From Candidatus Zixiibacteriota bacterium (GTDB lineage Bacteria; Zixibacteria; MSB-5A5; GN15; PGXB01): a DNA stretch of 64,000 nt. The translations under genes and the position numbers were made by a program. The stretch lies in assembly GCA_900498245.1 (NCBI GenBank), contig LS998015.1, positions 194,380 to 258,379 on the forward strand. Reading direction: 5' to 3'. The notes under the pieces were generated by a model. The model saw nothing but the letters and a program-made list of their open reading frames with translations. It did no database searches and had not been told where the DNA came from. This document shows, piece after piece, positions 1-8,678 of the stretch; position 1 is the stretch's first letter; every line of letters starts with the position of its first letter.

Positions 1-2111
1 AGGGTTCCGCCGGTTGAATCGTCATCCACAGCCAACTCACTGATATTCAAACCGGCCTTATCTTCCAAGGGACCAATGAAAATGGTGTCTGCAACCGGGC
101 GATAGCCGGATTTGACGGCACTACAATAAATCGGACCCACATGGCCGAAGGTCCAGCTAGATTGCCCGAAATCAACCTGACCATAACTATCAGTGGTGTC
201 CAAAAGGTAAATGGTGCTGTCATATTGCAGAATTACTTCTGCGCCCTGAACTGGTGAACCGCTGGCCTGGACAGTGGCGACAATTGACGAATAGTTGGCG
301 TCAAGGGTTAGGTCAGAAGGATTCAAAGAAATCGTCATAACCTGGGGATTATCTGTCCAGACTTGCATTTCCGGATCGCCCATTAAAGTATAATATATTA
401 TGGCGTCTCGCCTTGATCCGTCATAAAAGGCGTCACCAATAATACTCTGTTTGGCCAGATTTAGCGCTTTTCCCAAAGCATTATCATCGTCGGTATAGCA
501 ATGCGTTACAAAAGATCCGGCCATGATATCCGTTGCAAAGGGATTGTCATGGGCTGAACTGGCTATAGAAGCCGCAGCCCCTCCCGATGGGGATAGAATC
601 AAATGGCGGGTGATATGATCATAATTGAAATCGGATAGATCGCAGGCAATATTATAATATATCCCATATCGACCGGCATTACTCAAAGCATCCGCATCAG
701 AGTTGCCGAAATCCTGACGGGTGTGACCGGGTCCGTCCACCATCACCCAGCAGGAGGGATTGCAGGAATGACTGGTGCCGAAAACCAGATTGTAACCCTG
801 ATTCATGTAGCTGATTGCGCCTGCCTTGCTGAGATTCCCTTCAGATCCGTCAGTATTGAATTCATACAATTTGTCCTTCTGAATACCTGCGGGCATATTC
901 CCGGCCACCGTTTCACATACTTCAGCACCGTCACCCTGGTAGAAGGTAAATGAGCCAAGCAGCAGGATTCTATCCTGATAATCAGTGTATTGGGCGGCCA
1001 TTGAATAATTCATAACTTTGCTGACAAACAATTGTGCCTCTGCCGGTGTCTGAACCGGAGCTCTGCCGACGCCTATCTCCGGAATCAGGTCGCAAGAATC
1101 GTCTATTTCCCCGTAATAGTGATTGCGGTTGGCATTCCATTCTCCGTCAAGGCAAGCATAATAATAATCGCTCAATCTTTCCAATCCGCCCAAATCACTA
1201 ATCCAAACCTTTCGTGCGGGAATAAGACTATTGTCACCTCCCAACAAGACCCATTTCGTCCCCCAATTGGCATAGGCATGCTTTATAAATCGGCGAATTC
1301 GGTCCTGGGTATCGGCACCCCCCGGAAAATTGGACTCAATCCAGCTGACTGTCCGGATTGCAGCATTTATACCAAATTGGGCTTTCCACTTGGCGAAAGC
1401 ATTAAACGATGATTTCAGCGTGTCGACAGTGATAATTAAATATGGAACCAAAGTATCTACATTCGACGGGATTTCCATGGCCAAGGAAAGGTTCGGCGTT
1501 ACTTTCGATTCGACCGGTATATTCGCGAACAAATTTATATCCGCGGGATTTGCCACAATTTTCTGCAGCTCGTTCTGCATCTCGGTTCCATAACCGGGGA
1601 AGACCTTTTTCCTGGCGATGAATTCTCCCGCCGGGGCGTCAGTCTCTAATCTCACCTCAATTTCCTGATACAAAACAAGGCGGCCAGTGGCGCTTTCAAG
1701 ATGCAAAGGTCGGAAGCTTAAGACTGCCAAATGGTTTCCCTCCTGATACCCCTCATAAGCCAGGGAAACCGTTTTGGTGAAATAATCAAGGGGCAGCGTG
1801 GTGCGTTCCGCCGTATCCGAATTGATTGCAATATAATGAAAGCCCTCTAGTATAGTGGAGTCAATGACTTGGAAAGATATATTTGATATCTTGTGATCAG
1901 AGGGCAGAATAAAGGTCCGATTAATACTCGGCAATCGATATGTTCCAAAAACTATATTCGGAGACGATCCGGGCCAGGCAATTGTCTCGATGCCATTTTC
2001 GCTTTTAATCTGGAATTGATCCGCTGAGAACATCTCCGTGACTGTCATCCCCAACGCCGACGGCAGAAAGATGCGGCCGATGAGAATCAGAAAAATCATA
2101 TAACGAAGCAT
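1..2111 (-). CDS. Gingipain-type (C25) exported cysteine peptidase, C-terminus outside window
   Basis: The minus-strand frame is open from an ATG at 2111 to the window edge, about 703 codons, so the C-terminus is missing. The first ~20 residues form a signal peptide (MLRYMIFLILIGRIF then SALG). The central part matches the C25 layout: a His in GTSHSCN (about residue 448) followed some 40 residues later by a Cys in NIACDLSDF (about residue 490), the expected catalytic dyad. A region rich in short polar strands follows and probably begins an Ig-like domain. Family knowledge: C25 enzymes are exported endopeptidases of FCB bacteria, usually with a C-terminal sorting tail, which cannot be checked here. 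The usual GHG around the His is replaced by TSH. It lies 53 nt after the M23-type gene on the same strand, so co-transcription is likely. Family call is good; specificity is unknown. Confidence 0.8.
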   Translation of the reverse strand, partial: MLRYMIFLILIGRIFLPSALGMTVTEMFSADQFQIKSENGIETIAWPGSSPNIVFGTYRLPSINRTFILPSDHKISNISFQVIDSTILEGFHYIAINSDTAERTTLPLDYFTKTVSLAYEGYQEGNHLAVLSFRPLHLESATGRLVLYQEIEVRLETDAPAGEFIARKKVFPGYGTEMQNELQKIVANPADINLFANIPVESKVTPNLSLAMEIPSNVDTLVPYLIITVDTLKSSFNAFAKWKAQFGINAAIRTVSWIESNFPGGADTQDRIRRFIKHAYANWGTKWVLLGGDNSLIPARKVWISDLGGLERLSDYYYACLDGEWNANRNHYYGEIDDSCDLIPEIGVGRAPVQTPAEAQLFVSKVMNYSMAAQYTDYQDRILLLGSFTFYQGDGAEVCETVAGNMPAGIQKDKLYEFNTDGSEGNLSKAGAISYMNQGYNLVFGTSHSCNPSCWVMVDGPGHTRQDFGNSDADALSNAGRYGIYYNIACDLSDFNYDHITRHLILSPSGGAAASIASSAHDNPFATDIMAGSFVTHCYTDDDNALGKALNLAKQSIIGDAFYDGSRRDAIIYYTLMGDPEMQVWTDNPQVMTISLNPSDLTLDANYSSIVATVQASGSPVQGAEVILQYDSTIYLLDTTDSYGQVDFGQSSWTFGHVGPIYCSAVKSGYRPVADTIFIGPLEDKAGLNISELAVDDDSTGGT

Positions 2112-2164
2112 TTTTAACCTCACTTTTTATTTAATCATAATCCAGGCATTATTTTCTCCCTGAG

Positions 2165-3604
2165 TCATTTGGTCAGTATTAGCTTCCGTACCTGCGGGCC
2201 CTTATCTGTCACCAGACGGCATAAATAAACGCCGCTGCTGACGGGCCGACCATTTTGATCGGTACCGTTCCACTTGATCAAATGCTCGCCGGTCTTGAGT
2301 TCTCCTTCCACCAGCGTCTTAACCGTCTGGCCCACAAGGTTTATGATCTGGAGTTTAATCTGGCTCTTATATCCCGCCTTGATTGGAATAATTGTAACTG
2401 GATTAAAGGGATTGGGATAAGCGTCTCCCAGAACATATTCCCCGGGCAACAATTGCGATTCCTCATTCGCCACATCAGTTGACGGTCGGATGACCCAAAA
2501 TGTGGATTTCGTTTCATCATATAAATAATAATTGTAAATGTCCCGGATCATTAAATCGACCCGGTATTTTACGTTGGTCCGAAGCTGGTTTATCGGCACG
2601 AAAGTATTTGTCCCGCCGCTGGCCAATGAAATGGCATTGCTGGCCCAGTAATAATAGTTGGAATTGGTGCTCTGATGGATACTAATGTCATAGATATATG
2701 TCACGCCGCTGGTATAATTGTTCCCCGGGTTTGATTGGACAGGCAAGAGAACGAAATCATATCCCCCTTCCGAATCACTGGGGATTCTGTTGCCATAGTC
2801 GGCGGCTTCAAGTCTCCAGCGAACCGCCCAAAGTCCTTTTTTGTTGTATCCCTGTGACGGCGTATAGTCGTGGGCCTGGGTGTATATGTCAAAGTCATAA
2901 TAGACTTTATACGGATTGGACTCCGAGCCGTCGCCGGCCGTAATTTGGGTACTGGTGCCCTGTTTGTATAAAATATGCTCCATTCCCGATTCAAATGCCG
3001 GATATACATTATCGGTCCAGGGATCCAAGTAATCCAGTGGATTCAGCATGTACCAACCTATCTGCGGCAGACCATAATATCCAGGATCATTGGTATAGAA
3101 AGCTTCGGCAAAATGCAGATGGGGCTGGCTGGGATAATAGGTGGTGGCAATGGGGTAATCCCGGCCCCAGCCTGAAAGAGGCGGATACCAGCAGTCTATA
3201 ACAGTCTGGCCGACATATACGTTAATATTGGCAATATGAACATAGCGGAATCTTCTTTTTTCCGTTGTGCTGCCCCCCTGATACAGGATTTCCTCTACTT
3301 CTACCACTCCATTATCAGCCCGAACCACTGTCTGCTCTCTGTAATCATCGGATTGCACATGGTAGACATTAGTCCCGTCCGGTTCCGGAATATCAACGCC
3401 GCCATGAAAATGATATGAGCCGTCCGTCCGAAATTCTCCCAAGGTGGCTGATATTTCACCTTGGAAACTTGAATAGTAAGTTGTCGGACAGACTTCGGGC
3501 TGGTATATCGGCCATACATGAGCTTCCTGCGCCAAACTGCAGAGTGGAAGTAGAAAAACAAGGCCGATAAATAAAATTCCATAGAATATAATTCTGGCAT
3601 GCAT
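2165..3604 (-). CDS. Exported M23 (LytM-like) peptidase-fold protein with C-terminal sorting domain
   Basis: 479 residues. A signal peptide ends near residue 25 (LCSLAQ-EAH). Residues ~60-170 carry an M23 metallopeptidase pattern: HGGVD (H67, D71), YVH (H123) and PHLHF (H162, H164), the usual zinc and catalytic positions. The middle of the protein is rich in Tyr, Ser and Asn and is probably beta-structured. The last ~85 residues hold the sorting or FlgD-like domain starting at YPNPFNPVT and ending SSGVYLCRLVTD then RKLILTK. M23 enzymes cut peptidoglycan cross-bridges or Gly-rich peptides. With a surface-sorting tail, an extracellular target such as other cells or host protein is possible; that is inference. 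It lies 41 nt after the upstream propeller-like gene and 53 nt before the C25 gene. Confidence 0.8.
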   Translation of the reverse strand: MHARIIFYGILFIGLVFLLPLCSLAQEAHVWPIYQPEVCPTTYYSSFQGEISATLGEFRTDGSYHFHGGVDIPEPDGTNVYHVQSDDYREQTVVRADNGVVEVEEILYQGGSTTEKRRFRYVHIANINVYVGQTVIDCWYPPLSGWGRDYPIATTYYPSQPHLHFAEAFYTNDPGYYGLPQIGWYMLNPLDYLDPWTDNVYPAFESGMEHILYKQGTSTQITAGDGSESNPYKVYYDFDIYTQAHDYTPSQGYNKKGLWAVRWRLEAADYGNRIPSDSEGGYDFVLLPVQSNPGNNYTSGVTYIYDISIHQSTNSNYYYWASNAISLASGGTNTFVPINQLRTNVKYRVDLMIRDIYNYYLYDETKSTFWVIRPSTDVANEESQLLPGEYVLGDAYPNPFNPVTIIPIKAGYKSQIKLQIINLVGQTVKTLVEGELKTGEHLIKWNGTDQNGRPVSSGVYLCRLVTDKGPQVRKLILTK

Positions 3605-3645
3605 ATTTTCCTCCCATGAAATTAATTGAATGCAAATGCAGAAAA

Positions 3646-4896
3646 TTAACGAATTATCTTGAAAGAAAAGTCGCTTACCTCATCCGCGCCCGTAATGATA
3701 TCTCCGGCTACTTTTAGTTGAATCGCGCTTCCGCCAATGGCTTTGCGATCAACCAATGGCTGAGAGCTCATCATTCTGCCAGCCGAATCCCAGATTACCA
3801 GATTGCGGGCCGGATTTTCGGAAAGACGACTTTCATTCACAACGGCCGCAACGATACCATCGTCGTCAACTGCAAGCGCACCAATATAATTCATGGGATT
3901 TTCAAGGGAATAATCCCACTGTTTGCTGCCATCCTGCAGAAAGACGCATAATTGATTGGCATTTGCGATCGCCACGTATTTGCCTGCGATATCTGATATA
4001 CATATTTGATTGGCAAAATAAGGTATCTCAAACTCTGATTCAGTGACCCCATCCTGATTCAAAATAGTCACATATTGCGGCCACGAAGTAATGCCCTTGT
4101 ATTGCGGAGGCTTATTTCCCGGGGCAGAATCGGCTCGTGATTGCTGACCACTGTCAGATGGGCTTTCCGAACCTATCGGCATTCTTTTGTGCTTGATTTT
4201 TGACCGCATCTGATCGCGGAATTGACTTGCTTCCGGTGATGCTTCGGGCGCCGTCAGCGAACTAGAGACCAGAGCACTGCCCTCCAATAAGTCGGCAATT
4301 GCTATATGCTCAGCGCTTGAAGTCACAGCAAGATTGACATCCATATCCAATCGCTGCTTTTTGGAGAAGTAAAGTTTGCCCGAAGAATCAAACAGCATTA
4401 ATTGTCCGCCTCCGAGCAGAAGGTAATTACCATCCGGCGAAAATGAATGTTCGGTTGGATATGCTTCTGGCTGGGCGATTGGCAGTTCGGAAATATTGGT
4501 GTTATAAATTCGCACTTCACCAAATCCTTCAGGGTTGTAGGCGAAAAAGAAACCCGGTTTGGTGCTTAAGCAGACTGTGCAGCCAAGCTGCCCTGACCAA
4601 AGAACATTATTGTGTGCGTCATGCAATACTCCCTGACACATGCCCTCGGATTCCGACCCAGAAGGAAAAGTGATTTCCATCCATTGCGTCAATCCGGGTG
4701 AGACTAAGTGATTCTCGGGAAGCCCTTTTTCAGTCAACCGTTCATTGGATATTGTCTCCAGTCGCATTTGTGTTCCAACATGCCGAGCCGAGCCACCTCC
4801 AAAGATGACTCCGCAAGGACTCAGGACAATTAGCCCGCTCACCACTATCACCCTTAATAATTTGGCAGAATAGAATACTTCGGATAAGTAATTCAT
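3646..4896 (-). CDS. Exported protein of unknown family, probably beta-propeller
   Basis: The start at 4896 is preferred over an in-frame ATG at 4938 because GGGAGG lies seven bases upstream of it; this gives 416 residues. An N-terminal hydrophobic stretch (LLRVIVVSGLIVL) is a signal peptide or anchor. The rest has repeated short hydrophobic and polar strands with phrases such as FSPDGNYLLLGGG and AVDDDGIVAAVV, typical of WD40-like or PQQ-like propeller blades. A Ser/Pro/Lys-rich linker interrupts it near residues 225-265. Two Cys pairs (residues ~95-110) could form disulfides outside the cytoplasm. No catalytic motif is seen and I do not recognise the family. It is the first gene of the run that continues into the M23-type and C25 peptidases. 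Confidence 0.65.
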   Translation of the reverse strand: MNYLSEVFYSAKLLRVIVVSGLIVLSPCGVIFGGGSARHVGTQMRLETISNERLTEKGLPENHLVSPGLTQWMEITFPSGSESEGMCQGVLHDAHNNVLWSGQLGCTVCLSTKPGFFFAYNPEGFGEVRIYNTNISELPIAQPEAYPTEHSFSPDGNYLLLGGGQLMLFDSSGKLYFSKKQRLDMDVNLAVTSSAEHIAIADLLEGSALVSSSLTAPEASPEASQFRDQMRSKIKHKRMPIGSESPSDSGQQSRADSAPGNKPPQYKGITSWPQYVTILNQDGVTESEFEIPYFANQICISDIAGKYVAIANANQLCVFLQDGSKQWDYSLENPMNYIGALAVDDDGIVAAVVNESRLSENPARNLVIWDSAGRMMSSQPLVDRKAIGGSAIQLKVAGDIITGADEVSDFSFKIIR

Positions 4897-5114
4897 GATA
4901 TCCTCCCATAAGTTAAAAAATCCCTCATTCCAAGTCAAAAGGAAAAATGGTCACTAAAAATCCATCGGCATAACCTCCTTTCCAACCTCGGCGATCAATT
5001 TTTGGGGGATTTTACCCAACCAAGCAGATTATTGGGCAAAATCATCTGCCAATTTAAAAATTCAGGAAAACCAATAATGATAACATAGTACCTCGTGAAA
5101 TTCGGACCGACCCT
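4897..5114 (-). promoter_or_regulatory. Structured 5' leader with mini-ORF before the exported-peptidase gene run
   Basis: On the minus strand the predicted transcript has a leader of about 218 nt. It can form a hairpin at 5049-5024 (GCAGAT with ATCTGC) and another at 5023-5002 (TTGG..GGG with CCC..CCAA). After these comes a strong Shine-Dalgarno (AAGGAGG, 4980-4974) in front of a five-codon ORF, MPMDF (4971-4954), which ends well before the real start at 4896. The pattern resembles an attenuator or leader-peptide control region. It is not one of the riboswitch classes I can recognise. Confidence 0.4.
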
Positions 5115-5120
5115 GTAACT

Positions 5121-5148
5121 TATATATTTAATATCCCCAGGATGTCAA
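5121..5148 (-). promoter_or_regulatory. Sigma-70-like promoter for the minus-strand exported-peptidase run
   Basis: On the minus strand, TTGACA (5148-5143) and TATATA (5126-5121) are separated by 16 bases. The expected start is near 5114, about 218 nt before the first ATG at 4896. Confidence 0.6.
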
Positions 5149-5203
5149 AGTTTGTCAAGGAAAATCCCAATGAAGTACAAATATTTTAAGCGACATACCC
5201 AGA

Positions 5204-5220
5204 CTGACAGAATCTGTCAG
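5204..5220. repeat. Palindrome CTGACAGA-A-TCTGTCAG
   Basis: Perfect 8-base inverted arms around one base, upstream of the minus-strand promoter at 5121-5148. The same core occurs at 5423-5443 and, with one mismatch, at 13702-13724. It could be a dimeric repressor site or a small dispersed repeat. Confidence 0.7.
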
Positions 5221-5422
5221 GGCTCGAAAACATGATTCGCTCCGTAACGCATTGATATTCATAATAGTAATTAATGAAGCGATGAGTATTTCTGACTGGA
5301 AACGAATCTCTAAATTACCGCGCAGTCGCACTCCAACAGCTCTTGCATCGTGCATCTTGCTGTGCTGCATATGTATAATGGCATGCCGTTGTCGAAATAA
5401 ATGTTTGCCAAATGATGCAATG

Positions 5423-5443
5423 CACTGACAGATTCTGTCAGTG
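5423..5443. repeat. Palindrome CACTGACAGA-T-TCTGTCAGTG
   Basis: Perfect 10-base inverted arms around one base, sharing the core of the palindrome at 5204-5220. It lies between two divergent promoters (5121-5148 minus and 5562-5589 plus). The 200 bases between the two palindromes show no convincing gene. Confidence 0.7.
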
Positions 5444-5561
5444 GAAGCATTCACTATTAATAAGGCCGGCAAATAACGGAATTGAAGAAAGCTAAGCCGA
5501 ACATTTCTGGCTAACTGCCCCTTAAATTATTATAAAAAAGATTTCTTTGTTCAAAAAGTAC

Positions 5562-5589
5562 TTGACGTCTTGGTCTGCATCATTATATT
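5562..5589 (+). promoter_or_regulatory. Sigma-70-like promoter upstream of membrane protein gene
   Basis: TTGACG (5562-5567) and TATATT (5584-5589) with a 16-base spacer. It points toward the gene starting at 5792, leaving an untranslated leader of about 200 bases. The 4897-5791 gap otherwise holds only the leader, palindromes and promoters listed here. Confidence 0.5.
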
Positions 5590-5791
5590 GAAAACGTTGG
5601 GTGACCTCATAATTCATTACATTGACAGCCGGAATTAGAACGCACTAAAGAGAAACCTGCGGGATAATTCTATCCTCGCCTACCGCAGGCTTCATGATAA
5701 TATACAGTTGTAGTCATTCATTCGCCGTTGATCTGTGTGAATGACGGCAGCAGAATACTGCCTACTGCCATACCACCTTTGGGTTGGGAGC

Positions 5792-6460
5792 ATGAGCAAA
5801 AGACGGAAATTTGGCACCGCAGGCTTGGAGTGCTTTCTTTACGGAGGATTTGCTGCCCTGCTTCTGCAATTGGCCGACTCAATGCCCGCACTATTGATCC
5901 TTCGCCTTGGGGCCTTTGGTCTATTGTTCTGGGCAATAGTTGTTAGAAGGTTGAAATGTCCGCTTAGGTTGGGGATAGTTATGACGGGTTGCTATTATAT
6001 CCTGCTACATCCGGGAATTCTAGCAGCTTCGTCAGGACCCGCTGCGGCAAAAGCGACAGGAGTAATATTGATCTTAATGATAACATCCAAAATTGCGGAA
6101 TTCATAATCAGAATTGATACCGGCCGCTCAATTGCGATCATAATCCTCGGAATTTCTTTTGAATATGTGACGATTAAATATTCTGGCCTTAGAAACACTC
6201 TCCTTCCTGACCCGACAGATTCCGTAATTATCCCTCGAACAATATCATTATTACTCGCATTATCTGTAGTTCTTTTGGCATTATCCATAAATTTCATCCT
6301 GATATTCAATCTCAAGAGAGCAATTGCCAAGCTAAAAGGTTTGTACCAATATAAGGTCAATGGTGGGCGTCATTGGCCACGGAATGAAGATCTCCTAAAG
6401 TCAATCAATTGTATCTTTTCTGCAAATGAGGTTCGCGGTCCTCCAAGCGCAATTTTATGA
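5792..6460 (+). CDS. Polytopic membrane protein of unknown family
   Basis: 222 residues from ATG 5792, chosen because GGGAG stands just before it and because the preceding codons look unlike a protein start; an upstream ATG at 5741 is possible. At least five hydrophobic segments are visible, for example FAALLLQLADSM, GFGLLFW-like and LLLALSVVLLALSINFILIF. They are followed by a basic cytoplasmic tail (LKRAIAKLKGLYQYK). No catalytic or transport motif is apparent and I do not recognise the family. It sits 104 bases before the IPTL-CTERM-like gene on the same strand. The reading frame is plausible but lacks family support. Confidence 0.5.
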   Translation: MSKRRKFGTAGLECFLYGGFAALLLQLADSMPALLILRLGAFGLLFWAIVVRRLKCPLRLGIVMTGCYYILLHPGILAASSGPAAAKATGVILILMITSKIAEFIIRIDTGRSIAIIILGISFEYVTIKYSGLRNTLLPDPTDSVIIPRTISLLLALSVVLLALSINFILIFNLKRAIAKLKGLYQYKVNGGRHWPRNEDLLKSINCIFSANEVRGPPSAIL

Positions 6461-6564
6461 TAATCGTCCCCTTTTCGGGAGTCGATGTATAGGTAATTGA
6501 GATTGTTGCCTTCGCAATCGCCCCCCGGTATGGATTTTTTACTTTTAGTGAGGAGTGGAGGAAT

Positions 6565-7419
6565 ATGCAATCCGGAAGGTTTTATAAATGGCTGCCTGCT
6601 GTCTTGTTTATTGCAGTGGTTATGGTTATTTTATTCGGCTCGAATCCATCGGCCATGGCAACAATGATTCAGGGCAGGCTCTCCAATTTTCATCTGTGGA
6701 ACAGAAGCGCTGAGACAGTCAATGACGTAGACATCATTATTTCCAACGCCAGCTGCAGTGACATACTCTATCATTATGGGCCTTATACCCGAAGCTGCGT
6801 CCCGGTCGGCTCCAATATTAGAGTGACCTTCAGCGGCTTTTCGTGCGCTCCGGGCGCATATAAGCATTTCGGTCTACACTGGAAGTCGGGAGTGAATCCC
6901 AAAGTGAGACAGATTTATTGGACAAAGGACGGGGTTCAAACCGGTGGATATATTGATTTTACCGGCCTGGAATGGACCGGCAATATTAACTGCCCGGTAT
7001 TTATTGTTATTCGCAGAGCGGATTCTTCAATGACATCTCCATGGGTAACAATCGGCTCGGCCCAATGGGCGGTCAGATATCCCCCGGTCCCCCTGGACAG
7101 TCTTATCCCCAACAGTCCGGCGGTGACGGCTCTCCCTTGGCAATCGGCCGGCTCTCTTAACGGCACTCTTATGAACTCATTTGATAGCGTTTACTATCAG
7201 ACCCCGCCAATTCATGAAAATGGCGCCGGGGTTACCGTACAATATACAACCCTGAATTCAAGCATGGACACGGTCGGAATTTATTTTGAACAGGCTTTGG
7301 TGTCAGAAGTTCAGGTTCCTTCTTTAACTGTTTGGGGAATGGCTATTCTGATAATCCTGCTGATTGCCGCAACGGCGCTGATAATCAGGAAAAGGCGCAG
7401 GGCACAATTACTGGCTTGA
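6565..7419 (+). CDS. Exported protein with IPTL-CTERM-like C-terminal sorting signal
   Basis: 284 residues with a clear ribosome site (GGAGG, four bases before ATG). The N-terminus is a signal peptide (LPAVLFIAVVMVILFG, with AMA near residue 33). The body is Ser/Gly/Tyr-rich and beta-like, with four or more Cys. The C-terminus has the three-part sorting layout: the motif VPSLTVWGM, a hydrophobic helix (AILIILLIAATALII) and a basic end (RKRRRAQLLA). This matches the IPTL-CTERM class, where a Pro-Thr/Ser-Leu...Trp-Gly motif precedes the membrane span and is presumably handled by an exosortase-like enzyme. No sorting enzyme is in the window. Function beyond surface location is unknown. Confidence 0.75.
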   Translation: MQSGRFYKWLPAVLFIAVVMVILFGSNPSAMATMIQGRLSNFHLWNRSAETVNDVDIIISNASCSDILYHYGPYTRSCVPVGSNIRVTFSGFSCAPGAYKHFGLHWKSGVNPKVRQIYWTKDGVQTGGYIDFTGLEWTGNINCPVFIVIRRADSSMTSPWVTIGSAQWAVRYPPVPLDSLIPNSPAVTALPWQSAGSLNGTLMNSFDSVYYQTPPIHENGAGVTVQYTTLNSSMDTVGIYFEQALVSEVQVPSLTVWGMAILIILLIAATALIIRKRRRAQLLA

Positions 7420-7442
7420 ATCAGAGCGGTTCTGTAAAATGA

Positions 7443-7528
7443 CCGAGAGCGTCCCGAAGGTGAGGGGGACTTCTCGGATCACAGGGGAGGGAAACGGTTC
7501 TATGGATCAATTCCGCAATTCCCTCCCC
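7443..7528 (+). terminator. Two stem-loops after the IPTL-CTERM-like gene
   Basis: The first stem-loop (7443-7477) pairs CCGAGA..GTCCC with GGGAC.TCTCGG. The second pairs GGGGAGGGAA (7484-7493) with TTCCCTCCCC (7519-7528). Neither has a following T run, so they may end or protect the transcript rather than act as classic intrinsic terminators. Confidence 0.35.
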
Positions 7529-7665
7529 CATAATGCGGCATTAATTACCTTAAGATGCTGGCCGCGCTTTAATTTATTTCTTTTATTATATTAAGTATCC
7601 TGCTATGCAGGCGTTATTGATTAGCGGGAGCGTCATTATGAGCCCAGGTCCATTATTTTTCCTTT

Positions 7666-7706
7666 TATTCAGCAACCGGTCTTCCCCTTCTATTCTGCAA
7701 CCGGTC
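7666..7706. repeat. Direct repeat TATTC[A/T]GCAACCGGTC x2 beside recombinase 3' end
   Basis: Two 16-base copies (7666-7681 and 7691-7706) differ at one position and repeat every 25 bases, 20 bases beyond the stop codon of the tyrosine recombinase. They could be recombinase-binding or attachment sites. The rest of 7529-7725 shows nothing else recognisable. Confidence 0.55.
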
Positions 7707-7725
7707 CACGAACCGGAAAACAGCT

Positions 7726-8652
7726 TTAAAGCGTCAATTGCGAAGCGGGGCTGAAACGTTCGTAGGCGTGATTAAGGTCATCATTAGATAAGTGAATGTA
7801 TCTTTGCGTAATTGCCAGCGAGGAATGGCCAAGTATCTTCTGAAGAATGGAAGGGTTGCCGCCCATTCGTATAAATTGCGAGGCGCTGCTGTGTCTGATA
7901 AGATGCGGATGCACATAAATTCCTGCCTTGATCCCGGGTTTGGAGAATATTCGATGTGCCCGTCGCGAAGTGATTTGCCTTCCGTCGGACATGGAAAATA
8001 AAATATCTCCCGGAATTGATTTGCGGAATCGGATCAGGTAAGTATGAATGGATTTGGCGGTCCTGTCCGAAAATGGCACACATCGTTCTTTTCTGCCTTT
8101 CCCGAAAACCTTGACCAATTTATTCGTCAGATCAATGTCTGACAACTTGATAGTCAAAAGCTCATTTAATCTTAACATTGAATCATAGGTTAATAAAATC
8201 ATGCAGTAATCCCGACACCCATGAAAGGATTTTCGATCCAGTTGAGTCAGAATCTTGGCTATCTGTTCCGGGGAAAGCACAGGCTTTATCTTTAATTCAG
8301 CCTTTACCAATTTGATGTCTTCAAGCGGATTTCGATCGACAAGCCCTTCATTCTTTAGGTGCTGATAGAAAACCTTATAGACCCGGATCCGGCCATTTAC
8401 GGTCGCCGGCGAAACCTTATCCAGAATATCCATCAGGTAGGATTGGATATCCTTTGGGGCCAATTCGTCAAGTTCCTTTCCGCTTTGATTAGCAAACCTT
8501 ATAAGATATGCCAGCCGCTCTGCATAGCATTTCAATGTCGATGGGGTGAGATTTTTCACGCGGCAAGCGAACGAGAAACTCTCGAGGAGTTCGCTTTCCA
8601 TGTTCATTTCTTCGGCAATCTTAAATAATTCCTTGAATGTGATGTTTGGCAT
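7726..8652 (-). CDS. Tyrosine recombinase (Xer/integrase family)
   Basis: 308 residues from ATG 8652, chosen over an ATG at 8700 because GGAGG lies seven bases before it. Residues ~20-110 form the SAM-like core-binding domain. Residues ~125-300 form the catalytic domain with the full set: R161 (SMLRLNE), K185 (GKGRKER), H250-x-x-R253 (HPHLIRHS), H276 (ILGHSS) and nucleophile Y285 (QRYIHL). Length and domain order fit XerC/XerD-like or small integron-type enzymes rather than large phage integrases. It stands alone, with no phage or transposon genes nearby, just downstream of two tRNA-Lys genes on the same strand. It may be a chromosome-dimer resolvase or a remnant or minimal mobile element; the sequence alone does not decide. 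Confidence 0.9.
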   Translation of the reverse strand: MPNITFKELFKIAEEMNMESELLESFSFACRVKNLTPSTLKCYAERLAYLIRFANQSGKELDELAPKDIQSYLMDILDKVSPATVNGRIRVYKVFYQHLKNEGLVDRNPLEDIKLVKAELKIKPVLSPEQIAKILTQLDRKSFHGCRDYCMILLTYDSMLRLNELLTIKLSDIDLTNKLVKVFGKGRKERCVPFSDRTAKSIHTYLIRFRKSIPGDILFSMSDGRQITSRRAHRIFSKPGIKAGIYVHPHLIRHSSASQFIRMGGNPSILQKILGHSSLAITQRYIHLSNDDLNHAYERFSPASQLTL

Positions 8653-8678
8653 CAGCGGGCCTCCAATCCCTTTTTTCG

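Noticed and set aside
4954-4990. Resemblance of AGGTT..GGAGGTTATGCCGATGG to the 3' side of a c-di-GMP-I riboswitch
   Set aside because: The conserved GGGACGCAAAGCC core and the matching 5' half are absent upstream, so I only call a structured leader.
7726-8652. Prophage around the first tyrosine recombinase
   Set aside because: No phage structural, lysis or replication genes occur on either side; neighbours are housekeeping tRNAs and an FKBP gene.
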